From the NCBI GenBank assembly GCA_943327025.2, contig CALPVO020000149.1:1-6109 (forward strand): a stretch of DNA of 6,109 nucleotides. Reading direction: 5' to 3'. The notes beneath the pieces were generated by a model. The model was not told the DNA's origin, did no database searches, and worked only from the letters and a program-made list of their open reading frames with translations. This document shows, piece after piece, positions 1 to 4,316 of this stretch; position 1 is the stretch's first letter; each line of letters starts with the position of its first letter. The DNA comes from Janthinobacterium lividum (GTDB lineage: Bacteria > Pseudomonadota > Gammaproteobacteria > Steroidobacterales > Steroidobacteraceae). Made by a program: the position numbers and the translations under genes.

Positions 1-2
1 CG

Positions 3-254
3 ACCCACGGGAAATTGCAGTTCACGGCGCCCCTGTCGGGTATTACAGCGGCCGTGGTGGGTGTCATCCTGAATCTGGCGCTTGTTTTCGCCGTTCATGT
101 GCTGTGGCCGCTTGGTCTGTCTGCCCACTTCGAATGGCCCGCGGCGGTAATCGGGCTGGGCGCCGGAATTGCGTTATTCAGGTTCCGCTCCGGGGTCATT
201 CCGGTCGTCTTGGGTTCTGGCATTGCGGGCCTTGCGTTTCAGCTAGGGCTATAA
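3..254 (+). CDS. chrA: Chromate transporter ChrA, C-terminal fragment (cut by window edge)
   Basis: This is the last 83 codons of a gene that begins before the window and stops at TAA 252-254. The visible protein has two hydrophobic segments. The first, with the stretch SGITAAVVGVILNLALVFA, is typical of the second CHR domain near the end of ChrA proteins. The second ends in GVIPVVLGSGIAGLAF. ChrA-family proteins are inner-membrane transporters of the CHR superfamily that export chromate and give chromate resistance; some family members have unproven substrates. The TTG at 15 is not taken as a start because the reading frame is open to the left edge and the family's conserved core must lie upstream. 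Identification rests on remembered similarity of this short tail, so the family is fairly secure but the substrate is inferred. Confidence 0.8.
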   Translation, partial: THGKLQFTAPLSGITAAVVGVILNLALVFAVHVLWPLGLSAHFEWPAAVIGLGAGIALFRFRSGVIPVVLGSGIAGLAFQLGL

Positions 255-298
255 ACCTTTTAGGCTACGCGCCACGCGCCGCGTCTTCGGCTAAAGTG

Positions 299-311
299 CG
301 GGGAGGCCCCG
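299..311 (+). promoter_or_regulatory. Small GC hairpin in the chrA-transporter gap
   Basis: CGGGG (299-303) and CCCCG (307-311) are perfect complements around a three-base loop, followed by only three T residues. It could be a poor terminator for the chrA gene or a leader hairpin just upstream of the next gene's ribosome binding site. The stem is short and the T-run is weak, so function is uncertain. Confidence 0.2.
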
Positions 312-336
312 TTTGCAGGGGCGCCTGTCTCCCGCC

Positions 337-343
337 AAGGAAG
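337..343 (+). promoter_or_regulatory. Ribosome binding site of the peptide transporter gene
   Basis: AAGGAAG lies five bases before the GTG at 349 and decides the start. The frame is also open upstream to a TTG at 313, but that codon has no comparable purine-rich site and would add 12 residues not expected in the family. Confidence 0.6.
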
Positions 344-348
344 TAACC

Positions 349-1884
349 GTGTCCCAAGCAGAACGCACGTCAGACCGCCAGTTTTTCGGACACCCTATCG
401 GGCTGTCCACGCTGTTCTTCACCGAAATGTGGGAGCGCTTTTCCTACTACGGCATGCGCGGCTTCCTCATCCTGTTCATGGCGGCCCCACTGGCCGCGGG
501 CGGCATGGGGCTGGATAGCACCACGGCGGCGGCCATCTACGGCACCTATACCGCCATGGTGTACCTCTTCTGTGTTCCTGGTGGCTGGCTGGCGGACCGG
601 GTACTCGGCCCTCGGCGTGCAGTACTGGCGGGCGGCATTCTCATCGCTGCCGGTCACTTCACGCTCGCCATTCCTACCACGGCGGCGTTCTACCTCGGCT
701 TGACCCTGATCGTGCTGGGCACGGGCTTGCTGAAGCCAAACATCAGCGTGATGGTGGGCGAGCTCTACGCACCGGACGATGCCCGCCGCGACGCGGCGTT
801 CTCGGTGTTCTACATGGGCATCAATCTCGGCGGCTTCCTGGGGCCTTTGGTCACCGGCTACCTGGCGCAGCAGGAAGGCTTCCGCGCCATGGTCGTCGGC
901 TGGGGTATGGACCCGAACGCTACCTGGCATTTCGCTTTTGGTGCCGCTGGCATCGGCATGACATTAGGTGTCATCCAGTATGTGGTGGGTGGCAAGAAGC
1001 TCGGGCAGGCTGGCATAGCCCCCGGTAGTGCCACCACGCCGGAGCTCGCCACCAAGTACCGTCAGCAGGCGTGGCGTTGGGGCGGGCTGGGCCTGGGCTT
1101 GCTGGTGGTGGTGGCCATTGCCGCCGTCACCGGAGCGCTGCCCTTGTCCGCGGCGTCCGTACGCGACTGGGCCGGCTATTCCTTGCTGGTCATTACCGTG
1201 CTGTTTTTCGGCTCGCTGTTCATCGACAAGAGCTGGACGGCTGCCGAACGCGCGCGCCTCATGGTCATCTTCGTGTTCTTCATTTGCGCGGCGGTGTTCT
1301 GGTCGGTATTCGAGCAGGCCGGTTCCACCCTGAACTTGTTCGCAGACCGCAGCACTTCGAACCAGTTGTTCGGCATGCCGTTCCCCAGCAGTTGGTTCCA
1401 GTCGCTGAACTCGCTGTTCATCATTATTTTCGCGCCGCTAGTGGCTTGGTTGTGGCTGAAGTGGGGCACTTCGCAGCCCTCGGCGCCCACCAAGTTCTCT
1501 TGGGGTCTGGTGGGGGTCGGCCTTGGCTTCATGTTGTTGGTCATTCCGGCGCGCGCCGCCGCAGAGCCGGGAACGCTCGTCAGCCCGCTTTGGTTAACTA
1601 GCGTTTATTTGGTGCACACCATCTCCGAACTCATGCTCAGCCCCGTGGGGCTCAGTTCCATGACCACGCTAGCCCCGCGCCGTATCGTCGGTGCCATGAT
1701 GGGCGTGTGGTTCTTGGGTGCTTCGGTGGGTAACTTCTTGGCCGGTGCCATGGCGGGCATGTACGAATCCATGCCGCTCGACACGTTGTTCTGGCGTGTC
1801 AGCCTGCTGCCCATCGCCGCAGGGCTGGTCCTGCTGGTGTTCTCGAAGAAGTTCACCGCGATGATGGGGGAGAGCAAGGCCTGA
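349..1884 (+). CDS. POT/PTR2-family proton-dependent di-/tripeptide transporter
   Basis: The gene encodes 511 residues, a normal length for bacterial POT (peptide:H+ symporter) transporters, which bring di- and tripeptides across the inner membrane using the proton gradient. Family signatures are visible in order. E26-x-x-E29-R30-F-x-Y-Y-G lies in the first helix and is the proton-coupling ExxERFxYY motif. GGWLADRVLGPRRA follows, the loop between helices 2 and 3. KPNISVMVGELY and the PTR2 motif FYMGINLGG (residues 154-162) come next. FEQAGSTLNLF starts at F321, followed by PSSWFQSLNSLFIIIFAP. ELMLSPVGLSS begins with E427, the conserved glutamate of the later helix bundle. About 14 membrane segments are expected. 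GTG is chosen as start because AAGGAAG precedes it by five bases. All key residues are present, so it should be functional. Exact substrate range cannot be read from sequence. Confidence 0.93.
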   Translation: MSQAERTSDRQFFGHPIGLSTLFFTEMWERFSYYGMRGFLILFMAAPLAAGGMGLDSTTAAAIYGTYTAMVYLFCVPGGWLADRVLGPRRAVLAGGILIAAGHFTLAIPTTAAFYLGLTLIVLGTGLLKPNISVMVGELYAPDDARRDAAFSVFYMGINLGGFLGPLVTGYLAQQEGFRAMVVGWGMDPNATWHFAFGAAGIGMTLGVIQYVVGGKKLGQAGIAPGSATTPELATKYRQQAWRWGGLGLGLLVVVAIAAVTGALPLSAASVRDWAGYSLLVITVLFFGSLFIDKSWTAAERARLMVIFVFFICAAVFWSVFEQAGSTLNLFADRSTSNQLFGMPFPSSWFQSLNSLFIIIFAPLVAWLWLKWGTSQPSAPTKFSWGLVGVGLGFMLLVIPARAAAEPGTLVSPLWLTSVYLVHTISELMLSPVGLSSMTTLAPRRIVGAMMGVWFLGASVGNFLAGAMAGMYESMPLDTLFWRVSLLPIAAGLVLLVFSKKFTAMMGESKA

Positions 1885-1912
1885 CTTTGTTGCACCGTTA
1901 AGGTACGCCGCC

Positions 1913-1951
1913 ATGCAATGGACCTGGGACATGATTGGAGCTTCGCGATGA
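1913..1951 (+). CDS. Possible 12-codon leader ORF overlapping the dehydrogenase start
   Basis: An ATG at 1913 opens a short frame reading MQWTWDMIGASR and ends at TGA 1949-1951. This stop overlaps the ATG at 1948 of the next gene in an ATGA arrangement, which is typical of translational coupling. TAAGGT at 1899-1904 is a possible Shine-Dalgarno site about nine bases ahead. The same hexamer could instead be a weak -10 element, in which case the ATG would be nearly leaderless. So short a frame can arise by chance; there is no homology to support it. Confidence 0.2.
   Translation: MQWTWDMIGASR
1937..1940 (+). promoter_or_regulatory. Ribosome binding site of the GMC dehydrogenase
   Basis: GGAG ends seven bases before the ATG at 1948. 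This favours 1948 over the in-frame ATG at 1918, which has no well-spaced site and would add ten residues ahead of the usual family start just before the FAD-binding fold. Confidence 0.5.
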
Positions 1952-3591
1952 GCGATGCGAAGAACGCCTTCGACTACCTCATCGTCGGTGGCGGTTCGGC
2001 CGGCTGCGTGCTGGCCGCGCGCCTGAGCGAAGACCCTGCGGTACGCGTGGCCTTGCTCGAGGCCGGCCCCGTGGACAGCAGCGTCCTGATTCATTGCCCG
2101 GCAGGCCTTGCCGGGCTGGCGCTTACCGGTTCTGATAATTGGTGTTACGACACGGTGCCGCAGGTGGGCTTGTTAGGCCGACGTGGTTACCAGCCACGCG
2201 GCAAGGTGCTCGGCGGTTCCAGTTCGCTGAACGCCATGGTCTACATTCGTGGCGCGGCGGCGGACTACGACGCTTGGGCCGCCGCGGGCAACCCGGGCTG
2301 GTCCTACGCCGATGTACTTCCGTACTTCAAACGTGCCGAGCACAATGAGCGTGGCGCCGACGAATGGCATGGCACGGGCGGCCCGCTGAACGTGATGGAT
2401 TTGCGCAGCTCTGCCGGGCTACGCAACGCATTCGTGGAAGCGGGCATGCAAGCGGGTTGGCCACTGAACGGCGATTTCAACGGCGCCGCACAGCTTGGGG
2501 TGGGGCACTACCAAGCCACACACCGCAATGGCGAGCGCTGTAGTGCTGCCAAGGGCTACCTGACGCCAGTGCTCGGACGGGCGAACCTCACGGTGGTGAC
2601 TGCCGCCCACACCACCCGCGTGCTTACTGAACGCAGTGACGCAGGTTTGCGCGCTACGGGCGTCGAGTTTGTTGTCGGTGCGCGGCGCGGCGCTCCGCAG
2701 CGTTTCACCGTGCGCCCCGGCGGTGAGGTGGTACTGGCGGCGGGTGCCTTCGGTTCGCCGCAGTTGTTGTTGCTGTCTGGCATTGGTGCCGGTGCGCAGC
2801 TGAAAGCCCACGGTTTGTCGGTGGTGCACGATTTGCCCGGCGTGGGCGCGAACCTGCACGACCACCCGGACACGGTGCTGGTAGTGGATGCCCCTGCGGC
2901 CAAGGAAACGGTGGGAATTCTGCCAACGCAGTTGCCCCGGTATGTGCGCGCGGCTTTACAGTGGCGCAACCAGCGCCAAGGCCTGTTGACCAGCAACTTG
3001 GCGGAGGCGGGCGGGTTTATTCAGACGGATGCCGCTGAGGCATTACCCGACCTCCAGCTGCATTTCATCATTGCGAAGCTGAAGGACCACGGCCGCCAGA
3101 TGCTGTGGGGCAATGGCTATTCTTGCCATGTGTGCCTGCTGCGCCCGCAAAGCCGGGGTAGTGTGCAGTTGGCCAGCCGCGACCCGTTCGCAGCGCCGCT
3201 TATTGATCCCGCGTTTCTCACGCATGCGGACGACGTTTCGCGGCTCGTGAAGGGGGTACGTTTGGCGCGGAATATTCTGCGCCAACCGGCGCTAGCCGCT
3301 TTTGGTGGCCAGGAAGTGGCGGCATCACGGATGGCCACCAGCGACGCCGACATCGAGCACTTCATTCGCAGAACCTCCGACACGGTCTACCACCCGGTGG
3401 GTAGCTGCCGTATGGGTCCCGATGCTGGGGCCGTGGTGGACGCGCAGTTACGGGTGCACGGCGTGGCCGGCCTGCGGGTCGCGGACGCCTCGATCATGCC
3501 GTCCATCAATGGCGGCAACACCAACGCCCCGACCATCATGATTGGCGAGAAGGCGGTCGACCTGCTGCGCGCCGCGCGTCGGCAGGGGTAG
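1948..3591 (+). CDS. GMC-family FAD-dependent alcohol dehydrogenase (AlkJ/choline dehydrogenase-like)
   Basis: The protein has 547 residues, matching AlkJ and BetA-type GMC oxidoreductases. The Rossmann FAD site is G14-x-G16-x-x-G19, with E38 in LLEAG as the likely ribose-binding acid. GMC signature 1 is RGKVLGGSSSLN from R84, and signature 2 is GAFGSPQLLLLSGIG from G266 to G280. The catalytic pair is H482 in YHPVGSCRMG and N526 in GGNTNAPTIMIGEKA. Their 44-residue spacing equals that of the His/Asn pair in choline oxidase. Stretches such as GDFNGAAQLGVGHYQ and LLTSNLAEAGGFI closely follow Pseudomonas AlkJ, a membrane-associated, quinone-linked dehydrogenase of aliphatic alcohols, so oxidation of an alcohol to an aldehyde is the best guess. 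True choline dehydrogenase is less likely because no bet genes adjoin. There is no signal peptide. The gene follows the transporter by 63 bases and may share its transcript. An alternative start at 1918 would give 557 residues. Confidence 0.92.
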   Translation: MSDAKNAFDYLIVGGGSAGCVLAARLSEDPAVRVALLEAGPVDSSVLIHCPAGLAGLALTGSDNWCYDTVPQVGLLGRRGYQPRGKVLGGSSSLNAMVYIRGAAADYDAWAAAGNPGWSYADVLPYFKRAEHNERGADEWHGTGGPLNVMDLRSSAGLRNAFVEAGMQAGWPLNGDFNGAAQLGVGHYQATHRNGERCSAAKGYLTPVLGRANLTVVTAAHTTRVLTERSDAGLRATGVEFVVGARRGAPQRFTVRPGGEVVLAAGAFGSPQLLLLSGIGAGAQLKAHGLSVVHDLPGVGANLHDHPDTVLVVDAPAAKETVGILPTQLPRYVRAALQWRNQRQGLLTSNLAEAGGFIQTDAAEALPDLQLHFIIAKLKDHGRQMLWGNGYSCHVCLLRPQSRGSVQLASRDPFAAPLIDPAFLTHADDVSRLVKGVRLARNILRQPALAAFGGQEVAASRMATSDADIEHFIRRTSDTVYHPVGSCRMGPDAGAVVDAQLRVHGVAGLRVADASIMPSINGGNTNAPTIMIGEKAVDLLRAARRQG

Positions 3592-3594
3592 AAT
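3589..3594 (+). promoter_or_regulatory. Possible -10 element of the tRNA-Arg gene
   Basis: TAGAAT matches five of six consensus -10 bases and its first three bases are the stop codon of the dehydrogenase gene. A start about seven bases on would leave a leader of only a few bases before the tRNA at 3605. I find no convincing -35 at the proper distance, so the tRNA may instead be cut from a dehydrogenase read-through transcript. Confidence 0.35.
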
Positions 3595-3604
3595 GTTGTC
3601 GGTT

Positions 3605-3681
3605 GCCCCGGTAGCTCAGTTGGATAGAGCGCGCCCCTCCTAAGGGCGAGGTCACAGGTTCGACTCCTGTTCGGGGCGCCA
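3605..3681 (+). tRNA. tRNA-Arg (anticodon CCT)
   Basis: A complete 77-base cloverleaf can be folded by hand. The acceptor GCCCCGG (3605-3611) pairs with TCGGGGC (3671-3677), with one G-T pair. The D stem is GCTC/GAGC. The anticodon stem CGCCC/GGGCG encloses the loop CTCCTAA, with anticodon CCT at 3639-3641. The T arm is ACAGG/CCTGT around TTCGACT. The discriminator is G3678 and the CCA end is encoded at 3679-3681. It decodes the rare arginine codon AGG. The transporter gene has no AGG or AGA codon by my reading, and sucA shows one AGG at codon 59. The gene starts 13 bases after the dehydrogenase stop. tRNA-Arg genes are frequent integration sites, but no integrase or duplicated 3' end is seen here. 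Confidence 0.97.
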
Positions 3682-3839
3682 ATTTTCGTGAACCAAGTCA
3701 CATTGGCCGTCGTCGGGGGGTTTTACAAGCGGCTTTCGTGGCCCCTGGTCCGCCTCTGGCGGTACGCAAAAACACCTACGTTTTCGGGCGATTACCCAGC
3801 GTTGCTCGGGCTGGCACGGGACCTGCATTCTCGGTAAGT

Positions 3840-4169
3840 ATGATCAGGATACGCAAACGCATGCCGAAAGGGACTCCGGGCGACGGACTTCCCAAGGGCG
3901 TTCTTGGTCGTCGGGAAGTGGTGTACCAGCTCACCGGTCAGCAACGCTACGCGCCTGGGGTCTACCATGACCGCCGGTCGAGCCGCGACCGTCGTCGCCC
4001 GGTCTGGCGGCAGGTGTTGGCCGGGAATGTTCGCTGCTTGGTCCGCAGTCGTGGGCGTCGTCGCGCTGACCGCATCCACGTCAGAGTCTCGGGGCCGTCT
4101 TTGTGGTTGATGGTGGGTTTGGCGGTGCTGGTGGCCTTGGGGCTTCGGCTGTTTGTCAGCTCGAGGTGA
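3840..4169 (+). CDS. Doubtful ORF: arginine-rich protein with C-terminal membrane helix
   Basis: I do not recognise this protein. From the ATG at 3840 it has 109 residues; the frame extends upstream to a GTG at 3738 (143 residues), with no good ribosome binding site at either. About one residue in five is arginine, in runs such as DRRSSRDRRRPVWRQ and RSRGRRRADR. The protein ends with one hydrophobic segment, LWLMVGLAVLVALGLRLFV, followed by SSR, which looks like a tail anchor with a basic cytoplasmic domain. In favour are the coherent terminal helix and mostly G/C third codon positions. Against are the arginine excess usual in spurious GC-rich frames, and rare codons (AGG twice, AGA once, ATA once) in a short frame while the neighbouring long genes have almost none. 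It could be an unannotated small membrane protein, a horizontally acquired remnant, or non-coding. Confidence 0.3.
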   Translation: MIRIRKRMPKGTPGDGLPKGVLGRREVVYQLTGQQRYAPGVYHDRRSSRDRRRPVWRQVLAGNVRCLVRSRGRRRADRIHVRVSGPSLWLMVGLAVLVALGLRLFVSSR

Positions 4170-4240
4170 TGCATAAAACTGTTCAACAATCCAACTATTG
4201 AATAGTTATTCAATGTAAAACTGAGATTGATTCGCATTTT
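4170..4240. promoter_or_regulatory. AT-rich upstream control region of sucA
   Basis: Bases 4171-4240 are only about 29% G+C by direct count (20 of 70), a sharp break from the GC-rich surroundings. The segment lies directly upstream of the sucA promoter and contains repeated TTCAA/TTGAA half-sites around the palindrome at 4197-4214. It may bind regulators or act as an upstream element for RNA polymerase; this is inferred from composition and position. Confidence 0.45.
4197..4214. promoter_or_regulatory. Perfect 8-2-8 palindrome, candidate operator upstream of sucA
   Basis: ATTGAATA (4197-4204) and TATTCAAT (4207-4214) are exact complements separated by GT. The centre is about 36 bases upstream of the -35 hexamer, a usual position for an activator, though a repressor is possible. 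A diverged half-site, TTCAACAAT, begins at 4182. As RNA it could form only a weak A-T hairpin and no T-run follows, so a DNA-binding dimer site is more likely than a terminator. The cognate regulator is unknown. Confidence 0.4.
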
Positions 4241-4266
4241 GTCGGGGCAGCGCGCTCCGCTATACT
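4239..4266 (+). promoter_or_regulatory. sigma70-type promoter of sucA
   Basis: TTGTCG at 4239-4244 and TATACT at 4261-4266 resemble the -35 and -10 hexamers (four and five of six consensus bases) with a 16-base spacer. Transcription would begin near 4273 and give a leader of about 45 bases before the sucA ATG. It is the best promoter in the window and suggests that sucA starts its own operon. Confidence 0.55.
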
Positions 4267-4316
4267 GGCGACCGCAGTCGGAATGGCCCGCCCAACGGCC
4301 AGGCTCGCCCCCCAAG

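Larger units (their letters stand above)
3682..4316. other. Gene-poor interval between tRNA-Arg and sucA
   Basis: These 635 bases contain no gene I recognise on either strand. The left two-thirds is GC-rich and holds one doubtful plus-strand ORF (3840-4169). It also has small inverted repeats: CCGCC/GGCGG at 3750-3762, and ACTTCCC (3887-3893) with GGGAAGT (3913-3919), which partly competes with CCAAG/CTTGG at 3892-3907. No clear terminator follows the tRNA: the CCAA/TTGG hairpin at 3693-3706 is weak and lacks a T-run. The right third is the sucA control region. Confidence 0.6.

Noticed and set aside
313..348. TTG at 313 as the start of the peptide transporter
   Set aside because: It has no suitable ribosome binding site, whereas the GTG at 349 has AAGGAAG five bases upstream.
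370..930. Minus-strand ORF of 186 residues inside the peptide transporter gene
   Set aside because: It lies antisense to a gene with full POT-family motifs, has a His/Arg/Ala-rich composition with no domain, and is the usual shadow of a GC-rich coding strand.
2419..2996. Minus-strand ORFs of 146-148 residues inside the dehydrogenase gene
   Set aside because: They are antisense shadows of a clear GMC oxidoreductase and show no recognisable motif or start signal.
3792..4079. Minus-strand ORF of 95 residues in the tRNA-sucA gap
   Set aside because: It overlaps the plus-strand ORF with the terminal membrane helix, lacks a ribosome binding site and domain features, and cannot be supported.
3671..4250. 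Possible attachment-site repeat of the tRNA-Arg 3' end
   Set aside because: Only a short CGGGGC stretch recurs near 4243; the T-arm and CCA end are not duplicated and no integrase is present, so there is no sign of an integrated element.
3962..4315. Minus-strand ORF of 117 residues crossing the AT-rich region
   Set aside because: It runs through the sucA promoter and palindrome, is low-complexity Arg/Ser/Thr-rich at its end, and has no family features.
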